NCBI GenBank assembly: GCA_031289935.1
Contig: JAITON010000189.1
Location: forward strand, 1 to 13,701
Length of the DNA: 13,701 bases
Origin: Treponema sp.
GTDB taxonomy: Bacteria; Spirochaetota; Spirochaetia; Treponematales; Breznakiellaceae
Reading direction: 5' to 3'
Under the pieces are notes generated by a model. It saw only the letters and a list, made by a program, of their open reading frames with translations. It made no database searches and was not told the origin of the DNA. Below are positions 6,354-13,701 of the stretch, in pieces; the stretch's first letter is position 1; each line of letters opens with the position of its first letter. The translations under genes and the position numbers were made by a program.

Positions 6354-7844
6354 TTATTCACAGGGAAAGCCGGCCCCACCCTCGAGCCAGTCCACGAACT
6401 GGGTGGCCGTCCGAGGGGAGCGGCCGTTGAACCACTTTTCCCAGCGGAGGGCGTTCTCCCGAAACCTTTCGTCCGGCAGAATTCCCCGGCGGCGGGCGAT
6501 ATGTTCGGCAATGGCGAGATATTCCTCCTGGGAGGGCGAGCTGTAAACCAGGGTCAGACCGAAGCGGTCCGCTAAGGAAAGCTGCTCCTGCATGGTGTCG
6601 AAGGCTCGCATGTCCCCGGTCGCCAGGGCGCTCGATACCTGGGCCGTGTCCGGACGGTCCACGGTACGCTCCCGGACCAGGTGGCGGCGGTTGCTGGTGG
6701 CGTAAATCACCACATTGGCCGGCCGGGTTTCGAGGCCTCCTTCGAGAAAGGCCTTAAGACTTCGGAAGGAATCGTCGGTAGTTTCAAATGAAAGGTCGTC
6801 GATGAAGATGATGAAGGACCGGGAACGGCTCCCCAAAAGGTCCAGAAGGGCCGGGAGCTGGGCCAGGTCCGATTTCCGGGCCTCAATGAGCTTGAGGTTC
6901 TTTTCCGCATAAGCCCGGCAGACGGCCTTGACGGTGGCGGACTTGCCGGTCCCCCGGTCGCCGTAGAGGAGGAGGTTATTGGCGGGCTTCCCTTCCAGGA
7001 AGCGCCGGGTGTTGGCGATCACCACGGAGCGCTGGGCCTCGTAGCCCTGGAGGTCCTCCAGGTTTACGGGGTCGGGGTTGGCCACGGGACGCAGAGCCAG
7101 AGGCCAAACAAAGCTCGGTGGCATGAAGATGGGGAGAGAGCCCTCGGCCAAATCCTCCGAGGCATCCTGGCTTGCGGCAAAGACCTGGGGATGCCAGGAA
7201 AAGGCGCTGGCACGCCCCAGAACACCGGCCCCGTGGGAACGGAGGTACTCAATAAAGCCGGGGAGGGCATTCCCCCAGGCCGAGTTTCCCGGGAAAAGGG
7301 CTGCCAGTTCAGTTTCCGCCTCGGGCTGGTGGGCGGCTGCCCAGAGCACCCGGGATTCCTCCTCAATATTCTGGGCCGCCTGTTCCAGGCCAGCCTTGCG
7401 GAGGATCTCCGCCACCTGGAAGCCCAGGCTGTGAATTTCCAGGCCGGCGATGCGGCCCAGCCGGGAGAGGTCGGTTTTTGTGAGACCGCAGAGTACCGGG
7501 GGCGGATTCCCGGGGCCTTCGGCGGCATGAGTAAAGGGATTGTCGTCTCCCGCAACAAGCCGGGCCACGGATAAGTAAAAGGAAGAATCCCGGCTAAACT
7601 GGAGCAGGGCGGAGGTAAAAGCCGCCCAATCCTGGACCAGGTCAGGCCAGGATTCGGTAAAGCCCTCGAATTCGGCCAGATCTCCCTTGTCAGGGGCTTC
7701 TTCGCCGAAATTCCCCCAACCCCCTGAGACCATGTCCGCCAGGAGCACCCTGAGGCTTCCCAGCAGGGGATGGTCCCGAAGACCGGAAAAGACCGCCAGA
7801 GCCAGAATGTCTGCCAAGAGCCCGTTTATCTGCCCGGTGGTCAT
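6354..7844 (-). CDS. AAA-type P-loop ATPase, DUF815 (PF05673) family
   Basis: A 496-residue cytoplasmic ATPase of unknown cellular role. The N-terminal half (1-250) is helical and variable. The DUF815 ATPase domain covers about 255-490: Walker A GDRGTGKS (295-302), Walker B IIFIDD (345-350) followed by LSFE, sensor-like YATSNRRHLV (381-390), and LSLADRFGL (422-430). These phrases are diagnostic of DUF815 proteins. I chose the ATG at 7844 because it overlaps the rnfB stop as ATGA, and the longer upstream reading to 7943 would lie inside rnfB's coding end. It has no good ribosome site of its own, so translation probably depends on rnfB. Coupling to Rnf hints at a role in making or maintaining the complex, but this is inference. 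Confidence 0.9.
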   Translation of the reverse strand: MTTGQINGLLADILALAVFSGLRDHPLLGSLRVLLADMVSGGWGNFGEEAPDKGDLAEFEGFTESWPDLVQDWAAFTSALLQFSRDSSFYLSVARLVAGDDNPFTHAAEGPGNPPPVLCGLTKTDLSRLGRIAGLEIHSLGFQVAEILRKAGLEQAAQNIEEESRVLWAAAHQPEAETELAALFPGNSAWGNALPGFIEYLRSHGAGVLGRASAFSWHPQVFAASQDASEDLAEGSLPIFMPPSFVWPLALRPVANPDPVNLEDLQGYEAQRSVVIANTRRFLEGKPANNLLLYGDRGTGKSATVKAVCRAYAEKNLKLIEARKSDLAQLPALLDLLGSRSRSFIIFIDDLSFETTDDSFRSLKAFLEGGLETRPANVVIYATSNRRHLVRERTVDRPDTAQVSSALATGDMRAFDTMQEQLSLADRFGLTLVYSSPSQEEYLAIAEHIARRRGILPDERFRENALRWEKWFNGRSPRTATQFVDWLEGGAGFPCE

Positions 7845-8677
7845 GCCTGAGCGGCTGCCTCGGCAGTTTGCACGGGAGCGATCCTGATTGGCCGTATCGC
7901 TTTGGTAGGGCACTTGGAAAAGCAGGTCCCGCAGGACACGCACTTACCGTAATCCACCTTGGGGATGCCGTTCTCCATAGCGATAGCTCCCTGGGGACAG
8001 TTCCGGACGCAGGCCTCGCACTTGATGCAGCCCACCTTACAGGTTTTCAACACATTGGCCTTGACGGGGTTCCGGTTGGAGCAGAAGGCGAAGGAACCCG
8101 CCTGGTCACGGGGGACCGCCCGGAGCAGCTGCTGGGGACATTCGGCAATACAGACCGTACAACCCGTACACTTATCCTGGTTCACCACCGGGAGACCGTC
8201 GGACCCCATGGAAAGGGCGCCGAATTTACAGACTGCCACGCAGTCGCCGTAGCCCAGGCAGCCCCAGGCACAGAGCTTGGTTCCCCCTGCGGAGAGCTTG
8301 GCCCCCCGGCAGGTGGGGATGCCGGTGTACTCGCCCTTGAGGGGGGCGTGCTGCCGGGAACCCCGGCAGGCCAGGACGGCCATCACAGGGACCAGATTGG
8401 CATCGCCACCCACCAGGGCTACGAGCTTCTTGGCCACGGCGGGGCCTCCCACGGAACAGCTATTGGCGGGGGCCGATCCCTTTGCCAGGGCGGCTGCATA
8501 GCCGTCGCAGCCCGGGTAGCCGCAGGCCCCGCAGTTGGCGCCGGGGAGGATCTCCCGAATCTGTCCCGCCAGTGGGTCCTCGGGGACAGCGAAAATCTTC
8601 TTGAAGATACCCAGAGCCGCGCCCAGTACAAAGGCCAGGATCAGGGCAAAAATCGCGGTTAACAGTACAATGTTCAT
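7841..8677 (-). CDS. rnfB: Rnf complex subunit RnfB, polyferredoxin
   Basis: The electron-entry subunit that takes electrons from reduced ferredoxin; 278 residues, anchored by one N-terminal helix (about 2-25). The first cluster domain (Fe-S family PF04060) has C49, C52, C57 and C74 in ANCGACGYPGCDGYAAALAKG. A second group is C136, C140, C146, C150 (GCLGYGDCVAVC). Three classical 4Fe-4S motifs follow: C170/173/176/180, C217/220/223/227 and C246/249/252/256. C104, C123, C199 and C213 are further cysteines. This is the cluster-rich clostridial-type RnfB rather than the short proteobacterial one. ATG at 8677 is preferred over GTG at 8680 because GGGGG sits five bases before the ATG but only two before the GTG. 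Ten bases separate it from rnfA; its stop overlaps the ATPase start. Confidence 0.97.
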   Translation of the reverse strand: MNIVLLTAIFALILAFVLGAALGIFKKIFAVPEDPLAGQIREILPGANCGACGYPGCDGYAAALAKGSAPANSCSVGGPAVAKKLVALVGGDANLVPVMAVLACRGSRQHAPLKGEYTGIPTCRGAKLSAGGTKLCAWGCLGYGDCVAVCKFGALSMGSDGLPVVNQDKCTGCTVCIAECPQQLLRAVPRDQAGSFAFCSNRNPVKANVLKTCKVGCIKCEACVRNCPQGAIAMENGIPKVDYGKCVSCGTCFSKCPTKAIRPIRIAPVQTAEAAAQA

Positions 8678-8687
8678 CACATCCCCC

Positions 8688-9263
8688 TTACTTTACCAGG
8701 CCCGAAAAGCCCATGAAGGCCATGGAAAGGAGGGCCGCGCAGACGAACAGCACCGGGGTCCCTTTCATAAAGGCCGGAATGGGACTGGTCTTAATGCGCC
8801 GCCTGATTCCCGCCAGGAGCAGCAGGGCCAACAGGAAACCGAGGGCCACGCCTACTGCGTACACCACGGCCTCAATAAAATCAAACTCCCTAGAAATATT
8901 GTTCAGGGTAACGTAGAGGATGGCGCAGTTGGTGGTGATCAGGGCCAGGTATATCCCCATGGAATTGTAGAGGGCCGGGGCGGATTTTTTAAGGTAGAAT
9001 TCCACCAGCTGAACCAGGGACGCGATAACCAGAATAAAGGCCAGAGTCTGCAAAAATTTCAAGCCCAGGGGCTCCAGGATAAATCGATAGATGGGCCAGG
9101 TTACGCAGGTGGCAAGCACGGTAACAAAGGTTACCGCCAGGCCCATGCCTACCGACTTATCTTCATCGGTACTCATCCCGATAAAGGGGCAGAGGGCAAG
9201 AAAGCTCAAAAAAACAATGTTGTCGCTTAACGCAGCTTTGAAGAAAATACTGAAGAGGTTCAT
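8688..9263 (-). CDS. rnfA: Rnf complex subunit RnfA, integral membrane protein
   Basis: A membrane subunit of the ion-translocating core, 191 residues, the usual RnfA length, with about six transmembrane segments. Family phrases are LCPFIGMS (near 24-31) and TTNCAILYVTL in the middle; the cysteines there belong to the conserved half-helices shared with RnfE/NqrD/NqrE, which hold a 2Fe-2S centre between the two subunits. The start is the ATG at 9263 in a TAATG junction with rnfE. An in-frame GTG nine bases earlier gives a longer form, but MNLF is the normal start of the family. No good ribosome site is seen, so coupling to rnfE is likely. Confidence 0.96.
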   Translation of the reverse strand: MNLFSIFFKAALSDNIVFLSFLALCPFIGMSTDEDKSVGMGLAVTFVTVLATCVTWPIYRFILEPLGLKFLQTLAFILVIASLVQLVEFYLKKSAPALYNSMGIYLALITTNCAILYVTLNNISREFDFIEAVVYAVGVALGFLLALLLLAGIRRRIKTSPIPAFMKGTPVLFVCAALLSMAFMGFSGLVK

Positions 9264-9895
9264 TAGCAGCACCCCGCTTTGTCCCGATCAACCGGGGATT
9301 TGGATTTTCGGGATTTGAGAAAAAGCCCGAAACTGATAAAAAGGGCGAACACGAAAAAGCCCCCCGGCGGCAGGGCGAAAAAAAGAATCGGCGTGTAGGA
9401 GGGCCCCAGCACGTTAAGGCCCAGAATTGAACCGCTGCCCAAAAGTTCCCGCACTAGGGAAATCCCCGCCAGCACCCAGGTATACCCCAGCCCCATACCC
9501 AGGGCGTCGGGGATGACGCCGGACAAGGGCTCCCGGGAAGCGAAGGCCTCGACCCGGCCCATGATAATGCAGTTCACCACAATGAGGGGAATGAACAGGC
9601 CCATGCTTTCGGAAAGATCGGGAAAGTAGGCCTGAAGCACGTAATCAATGATGGTGGTAAAGGCCGCTATGACGATGATGAAGATAGGTATCCGTACCGA
9701 CTGGGGGATGAGTTTGCGGAAAATGCTGATGACAATCTCCGACATGAGGAGCACGAAGGTCATGGAGAGCCCCATGCCGATACCGTTTACCACGCTTGTG
9801 GTAACCGCTAAAGACGAACAGAGGCCGATCATCAGAATAAGCAGGGGGTTCTCGTTTATCAGACCGTTTACAAAAATTTTCCAGAAGTTTTTCAT
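9263..9895 (-). CDS. rnfE: Rnf complex subunit RnfE, integral membrane protein
   Basis: A membrane core subunit and paralogue of RnfA, 210 residues, about six transmembrane segments. The N-terminus MKNFWKIFVNGLINENPLLI and the following GLCSSLAVTTSVVNGIGMG are typical of RnfE/NqrD; VVNCIIMGRVEAFASREP is the second conserved half-helix region. The basic tail (KSRKSKSPVDRDKAGCC) ends in two cysteines that are not part of the family core. I chose ATG 9895, which overlaps the rnfG stop as ATGA and has AAGGGGG upstream; a reading nine codons longer begins inside rnfG. The stop overlaps the rnfA start. Confidence 0.96.
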   Translation of the reverse strand: MKNFWKIFVNGLINENPLLILMIGLCSSLAVTTSVVNGIGMGLSMTFVLLMSEIVISIFRKLIPQSVRIPIFIIVIAAFTTIIDYVLQAYFPDLSESMGLFIPLIVVNCIIMGRVEAFASREPLSGVIPDALGMGLGYTWVLAGISLVRELLGSGSILGLNVLGPSYTPILFFALPPGGFFVFALFISFGLFLKSRKSKSPVDRDKAGCC

Positions 9896-10518
9896 TTTAA
9901 GCCCCCTTCGGCGGCGAGCCATTTTTTGCCCGCCTCCCCGGCGGTATTCACCAGCAACGCCACGGCCCGGCTGGTGACAGTCGCCGCCGTAACGGCCTGG
10001 ACCCGGCCGCCGTCTTTCGCGACTTTGATAGTTCCGTCTAAAGCCATGCCCGTAAACTGGCCGTAAAAGGTTTTGGTGTTCTCAGGTTTGTCCACAAAAT
10101 AATTCGGGGAAGCGGCGTTGGCACCTAAGCCCGGAGTGTCGGTGTCTTTAAGGATACGGACGCCGGTGATGTTTCCGTCGGTCCCCACTCCTACCAGGGC
10201 GGTAAGCGTATCGTTAAAGCCCGTAACCGAAACGTTCAGGGCGATTCCCGCCAAGACGTTTCCCTTCTTTGCCCGGTAGGCCGTCCCAAAGCTCACGGCG
10301 TTTTCACCGGCCGGCAGAAAGCCGGCAATCTCCTCGAAGACCGCATCATCACCGAAGATGTCCTTTAACGCCGCGTCAAGCTTGGCGGTCTGATTGTCCG
10401 CTATCCGTTCTTCGGTGCCGGTATAGACAAAGGCCAGGCCCACGCAGGCCGTTGCGGCGAAAAGGGCCAGGACCAGTCCTAACTTGAGGATGCCCCCCAC
10501 ACTTGAGCTTTCTTTCAT
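9892..10518 (-). CDS. rnfG: Rnf complex subunit RnfG, FMN-binding
   Basis: A 208-residue subunit with one N-terminal membrane anchor (about 10-32) and an extracytoplasmic FMN-binding domain. Family marks are LKDTDTPGLGAN (123-134) and the flavinylation segment QAVTAATVTSRAV (174-186), where T180 is the expected residue carrying covalent FMN. The common form of this motif is D-A-x-S/T-G-A-T; here Q174 stands for D and A178 for G. ATG overlaps the rnfD stop as ATGA, with AAGGAGGGG at 10523-10531. Covalent loading would need an ApbE flavin transferase, which is not in the window. Confidence 0.95.
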   Translation of the reverse strand: MKESSSVGGILKLGLVLALFAATACVGLAFVYTGTEERIADNQTAKLDAALKDIFGDDAVFEEIAGFLPAGENAVSFGTAYRAKKGNVLAGIALNVSVTGFNDTLTALVGVGTDGNITGVRILKDTDTPGLGANAASPNYFVDKPENTKTFYGQFTGMALDGTIKVAKDGGRVQAVTAATVTSRAVALLVNTAGEAGKKWLAAEGGLK

Positions 10519-11537
10519 TTTGCCCCTCCTTGCGCTGCCACGGGCTTCTTTTTGGGCACAAAGCCGTATTTCTTCTGGATCAGTTTATTCAGGAAGGGAG
10601 CGGCGGCGTTCATAATCAGAATACCATAGGTAACCCCTTCGGGATAGTTCCCGAATTTTCTGATCAGGACGGTGATGAGCCCCGCGCCGCAGCCAAATAT
10701 CAGCTTACCCAGCGCGGTAATGGGGCCCGACACATAGTCGGTAGCCATGAAGACCGCCCCGAAGAGGACCCCGCCGCCCAGCACACCAATGAGGGGATCC
10801 ATGCCCAGGACCAGGGAGCCCAGGACCGTGGCGGCGATCATAGCCGCCGGAGCCCGCCAGTCGATGGTCTTGGTGATCAAGAGGTAGAAACAGCCCGCCA
10901 GAATGAGCAGCGCCGAAGTTTCCCCGGTGGAGCCGCCGTGGTAACCGATAAACATAGTCTTGATTACCGGCCAGTAATCCGGCGAGGCAGCCAGCCCCGT
11001 TTCGGCGAAGCTGCGCCCCACATCGGCCACGGTCTCGCCTACTTTCAGTATGCCCAGGGGAGTGGCCCCGGTTACCGCGTCGGCCAGGAAGCCGCCGGAC
11101 CCCGTGGGCCGGTTCCAGGTGGTCATAGCCGCCGGGAAGCTCATGATAAGAAAGGCCCGGCCGGTGAGGGCGGGGTTAAATACATTGGCCCCCAGGCCGC
11201 CGAAAAATTCCTTGGCCACGATAATAGCAAAGACCGATCCCAGGGCAGTGATCCAGAGGGGCGTACCCGGCGGGATAATCAGGGCCAGGAGCAGCCCCGT
11301 GATAGCCGCCGAAAGGTCCCCGTTGCGGATATCCTGGCGGGTAATCTTGCGGAAGAGAAACTCCGCCAGTTCCGCCGCCGCCAGAGACACCAGGATATTG
11401 AGCAGGGCGGATAGCCCAAAGCTGAGCACCCCAAAGACCGTTACCGGCGTCAGTGCGATGAGCATGTGGCCCATAAGCCGCCGGGAATCGTCCGGCGAGG
11501 CAATATGGGGGCTCGAAGCGAGCAAAAGATCAGCCAT
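10515..11537 (-). CDS. rnfD: Rnf complex subunit RnfD, flavinylated membrane protein
   Basis: The ion-channel-like membrane subunit, homologous to NqrB, 340 residues, with about ten transmembrane segments. The N-terminus (ASSPHIASPDDSRRLM, 7-22) is the typical SSSPH...R start of RnfD. The covalent FMN site is DAVTGATPLG (153-162), with T159 as acceptor. EFFGGLGANVFNPALTGRAF (110-129) is a strongly conserved RnfD/NqrB loop. The ATG at 11537 overlaps the rnfC end by eight bases and has GGAGG upstream inside rnfC. An upstream in-frame ATG at 11555 has no ribosome site and was not chosen. The tail is basic (KKKP), as expected for a cytoplasmic C-terminus. Confidence 0.96.
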   Translation of the reverse strand: MADLLLASSPHIASPDDSRRLMGHMLIALTPVTVFGVLSFGLSALLNILVSLAAAELAEFLFRKITRQDIRNGDLSAAITGLLLALIIPPGTPLWITALGSVFAIIVAKEFFGGLGANVFNPALTGRAFLIMSFPAAMTTWNRPTGSGGFLADAVTGATPLGILKVGETVADVGRSFAETGLAASPDYWPVIKTMFIGYHGGSTGETSALLILAGCFYLLITKTIDWRAPAAMIAATVLGSLVLGMDPLIGVLGGGVLFGAVFMATDYVSGPITALGKLIFGCGAGLITVLIRKFGNYPEGVTYGILIMNAAAPFLNKLIQKKYGFVPKKKPVAAQGGAK

Positions 11538-12921
11538 TATTCTGTTTTCCTCCATTATTGAGCTCGGCGGCCTTCTTGCGGGCCGCTTCCAGGGCCTGCC
11601 GCGCCCGGAGCCGCCCCTTGCCGACCCGGAAGCGCTGGACCAGCTTGATCCGGGCGGGGCACATGAAGCTGCAACTCCCGCATTCGATACAGTCCATCAG
11701 GCCCGCCCAGACCCCCTCGTCCAGATCGCCTGCATCGAGGGCGTTGTTCATCAGTACCGGAGAAAGCTTCATGGGGCAGTTGCGGATACAGCGGCCGCAG
11801 CGGATACAGGGCCCTTCGGCAAAGGCCGCAGTCTCTTCCGCAGTCAAGAGCACGATACCAGAGGTATTCTTTTGGATCGGGATGGCCAGGCTGGCCACAG
11901 CGTTCCCCATCATAGGCCCCCCAAAGAGAATCTTCCGCAGCTTTTCCGTATCCACATCCATAAAATCCTTGGACAGGTCCGTGAGCAGGGTGCCGATGGG
12001 GGCCCGGATATTCTTGGGGGTCTTGCAGGCCCCGCCGGACACGGTCAGGTCCCGGTCGATGAGGGGCTTCCCCAAGGTAAAGGCCTCGGCAATAGCCGAG
12101 AGGGTACCCACATTCTGGACGATGCAGCCAGAGTCCATAGGCAGCCCCCCGGAAGGCACTTCCCGGCCGGTGAGCGCGGCGATGAGCATCTTTTCGCCCC
12201 CCTGGGGGTAGCGGGTGCGGCAGAGACCCACCCGGATTTCCCCGGGAAAGCCGCCTATCCTGATTTCCCGCTCAATCATGGGGATCAGGTCCGCCTTGTT
12301 GTCTTCCATACCGATGACGGCCTTATGCACCCCGGCGATTTTCATGATGATGGCCAGACCCAGGACCACCATATGGGGCTTCTCGGTCAGGGCCGCCTCG
12401 TCGGTGGTCAGGTAAGGCTCGCACTCGGCCCCGTCGGCGATGATGATGTCCACAGGCTTGCCGGGGTTCAACTTGATGTGGGCCGGAAAGCCCGCGCCCC
12501 CCATGCCCACGATACCCGCCTCCCGGATCCGCGCCAGGGCTTCCTCCCTGGTACAGGAAAGATGGTTCAGGGGCGGCATAAAGACCTCGTCCTGCTCTGG
12601 ATTGGTCTCTTCCGGGGCTTCAATGACGATACAGGGACCGTCGGTATTGTTCGCCTGGGTACGGACCTCAATCTTCTTCACAACCCCCGAGATAGAGGCG
12701 TGGACCGGGACCGTCATAGGCCCGGGATTAAGAGCATCGGCAATCTTCTGACCCCGCCTTACCTGGTCGCCCGGGGCTACCAGAGCCTTGTTCGGGGCGC
12801 CGAAGTGCTGATTGATGGGGATGTACACCAGCCTGGGGACCGGGACCACTTCCACCGGCCTTCCCTCGGTCGCATGCTTCCGCGTAGGGACTTTTAAGCC
12901 CCGTTTGAACGTTTTTGCCAT
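11530..12921 (-). CDS. rnfC: Rnf complex subunit RnfC, NADH/FMN and Fe-S subunit
   Basis: The peripheral cytoplasmic subunit where NAD+ is reduced, homologous to the flavoprotein subunit of complex I; 463 residues. The N-terminal domain (1-100) has PINQHFGAPNKALVAPGDQV. The FMN/NADH site is marked by GMGGAGFP (139-146) and GAECEPYLTTDE (164-175). YPQGGEKMLI (238-247) is also conserved. Two 4Fe-4S motifs lie at C372/375/378/382 and C411/414/417/421. The tail after 430 is short and charged, without the long repeat extension of some proteobacterial RnfC. AGGAG is at 12931-12935, nine bases from the ATG. It is the first gene of the operon, downstream of the 12979-13007 promoter. Confidence 0.97.
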   Translation of the reverse strand: MAKTFKRGLKVPTRKHATEGRPVEVVPVPRLVYIPINQHFGAPNKALVAPGDQVRRGQKIADALNPGPMTVPVHASISGVVKKIEVRTQANNTDGPCIVIEAPEETNPEQDEVFMPPLNHLSCTREEALARIREAGIVGMGGAGFPAHIKLNPGKPVDIIIADGAECEPYLTTDEAALTEKPHMVVLGLAIIMKIAGVHKAVIGMEDNKADLIPMIEREIRIGGFPGEIRVGLCRTRYPQGGEKMLIAALTGREVPSGGLPMDSGCIVQNVGTLSAIAEAFTLGKPLIDRDLTVSGGACKTPKNIRAPIGTLLTDLSKDFMDVDTEKLRKILFGGPMMGNAVASLAIPIQKNTSGIVLLTAEETAAFAEGPCIRCGRCIRNCPMKLSPVLMNNALDAGDLDEGVWAGLMDCIECGSCSFMCPARIKLVQRFRVGKGRLRARQALEAARKKAAELNNGGKQNNG

Positions 12922-12978
12922 TACCGGCCACTCCTTGAGATTTCGATTTTTGCAGTCCGCTTTGTATCAGCCAGGGTT

Positions 12979-13007
12979 ACTATACAAGATGAGGGGAAGC
13001 GCGTCAA
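12979..13007 (-). promoter_or_regulatory. sigma70-type promoter of the rnf operon
   Basis: On the minus strand TTGACG (13002-13007, 5 of 6) is followed by exactly 17 bases and TATAGT (12979-12984, 5 of 6). Transcription should start near 12972, giving a leader of about 50 bases with no obvious riboswitch-sized structure. Confidence 0.85.
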
Positions 13008-13028
13008 CGGTCCTGAGCACATACCGTT
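13006..13028. promoter_or_regulatory. inverted repeat overlapping the rnf -35 box
   Basis: AACGGT (13006-13011) and ACCGTT (13023-13028) are perfect 6-base arms around 11 bases. They overlap the -35 box by two bases and end five bases from the stop of the upstream gene. The spacing fits a regulator dimer site, or a weak hairpin after that gene; there is no T-run. Confidence 0.3.
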
Positions 13029-13032
13029 CCGA

Positions 13033-13701
13033 TCACCCCAGCCGCCGCCGCCCTTCCCATCGCTCCTGTACCCCGTAAAAACTCTCACGGTTCACCTTGA
13101 TCCGCTCTTGCAGATACTTGCTCGCCTTTTCACCCCGCGCCAGCTTCTCCCTCAACTCCTTCGTCAGGCTTATCCCCTCCGCGCTCAGCCCCTCCATCTC
13201 CTCCGTCAACTCCAGCAGCTCCCGCTCCTGCCACCCGTTGATCACCCGCCGCTCCTCTTTGATGTCCTCGCCCAGCTCCGCTAACGCCTCTTCACCCCCG
13301 CTGATCTTCTTCTCCAAATCCTGGATGTACCGCTTCTCCAGCGCGCTCTCTATCTCGTACCTCCCGCTCTTCACCGCCTCCCGGAACTCCTCAAGCTCTA
13401 TCCCCTCCGCCATCTGCCGTATCCGCTCAGGCGACAGCCGGTCAAGCTTCTCCTCCTGCCCAACCAGCCGCACCTTCAGCCGCTCCCGTTCCGTATCCCC
13501 CAGATACGCAGGATTCCGGTAAATATCCCGCCTCATCAGCTCTCCGTACCCCTGCCGGTACTCCCTCACCCCGTTCCGGTACATCGTCAAAAGCCCCCGC
13601 CGCGCCCTCGGCGTCAACGCCAGCCCCCTCTTCACCCGCTGCGCGTTCGAAAGCCAGCTCATGTGCGAGAACGTCCGCCGCACCACCTCACGGTCATGCT
13701 C
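13033..13701 (-). CDS. hypothetical charged coiled-coil protein, 3' end only
   Basis: The frame is open from the window edge, so this is the last 222 residues of a longer protein that I do not recognise. The visible part is extremely charged, with many Glu, Arg and Lys and few hydrophobics other than Leu. Long heptad-like stretches such as IQDLEKKISGGEEALAELGE suggest coiled coils over about the last 150 residues. No enzyme motif, membrane segment or signal is visible. A GTG at 13686 could be taken as a start, but five open codons precede it and no ribosome site is seen. Third positions are mostly G (GAG, AAG, GCG, CGG, ACG), unlike the C-ending codons (GCC, GGC, ACC) of the Rnf genes next door, which may point to transfer. 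Mobile-element origin is possible but not shown. Confidence 0.75.
   Translation of the reverse strand, partial: EHDREVVRRTFSHMSWLSNAQRVKRGLALTPRARRGLLTMYRNGVREYRQGYGELMRRDIYRNPAYLGDTERERLKVRLVGQEEKLDRLSPERIRQMAEGIELEEFREAVKSGRYEIESALEKRYIQDLEKKISGGEEALAELGEDIKEERRVINGWQERELLELTEEMEGLSAEGISLTKELREKLARGEKASKYLQERIKVNRESFYGVQERWEGRRRLG

Noticed and set aside
7845..7943. A longer N-terminus for the DUF815 ATPase
   Set aside because: It lies wholly within the conserved end of rnfB in another frame; the ATGA junction at 7841-7844 gives a natural start.
11538..11555. Start of rnfD six codons earlier
   Set aside because: No ribosome site precedes that ATG, and GGAGG is properly placed only for the ATG at 11537.
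11050..12897. A 615-codon open frame on the plus strand opposite rnfD and rnfC
   Set aside because: RnfC and RnfD are unmistakable on the other strand. The plus reading has no family motif and is rich in Arg, Pro and Gly, as expected from the reverse of GC-rich genes.

Overview
The window looks like a piece of a free-living or gut-associated anaerobe's chromosome. Every supported gene lies on the minus strand, so the text is read right to left. I lean towards a spirochete of the Treponema / termite-gut group. The reasons are a relaxed lipobox (SFVAC) on the binding protein, a clostridial-type rnfCDGEAB gene order, and catabolism built for plant-type oligosaccharides. This is inference from gene content; no rRNA or other taxonomic marker is present.

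Right edge (13033-13701): the 3' end of an unrecognised, charged, coiled-coil-like gene that continues past the window. Its codon choice (GAG, GCG, CGG, ACG) differs from the C-ending choice of its neighbours. Next, a strong sigma70-type promoter (12979-13007) opens a complete Rnf operon, rnfC-D-G-E-A-B. Most of its junctions overlap (ATGA or TAATG), which points to translational coupling. The last gene, coupled to rnfB by ATGA, is a DUF815-type AAA ATPase. A hairpin followed by a T-run (6303-6347) probably ends this unit. The six Rnf proteins form a membrane ferredoxin:NAD+ oxidoreductase that couples electron flow to Na+ or H+ transport.

Left half (1-6270): one sugar-utilisation operon. A consensus-like promoter (6242-6270) fires into two adjacent LacI-type palindromes, then lacI-family regulator, lipoprotein sugar-binding protein, two CUT1 ABC permeases, an alpha/beta-hydrolase (esterase-like) and a cytoplasmic alpha-L-fucosidase cut by the window edge. 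A perfect 14-bp hairpin lies between the binding-protein gene and the first permease. The likely job is import of a fucosylated, perhaps acylated, oligosaccharide, then intracellular de-esterification and removal of fucose. No transporter ATPase is encoded here.

The oddest feature is an in-frame run of a 15-bp palindromic tandem repeat in the fucosidase. It adds about 25 residues, with cysteine at every fifth position, to a conserved core stretch of the enzyme. The fucosidase frame is open to the window edge. Between genes there is little space: the longest gaps are 6192-6353 and 12922-13032, and both are taken up by promoter, operator and terminator signals.
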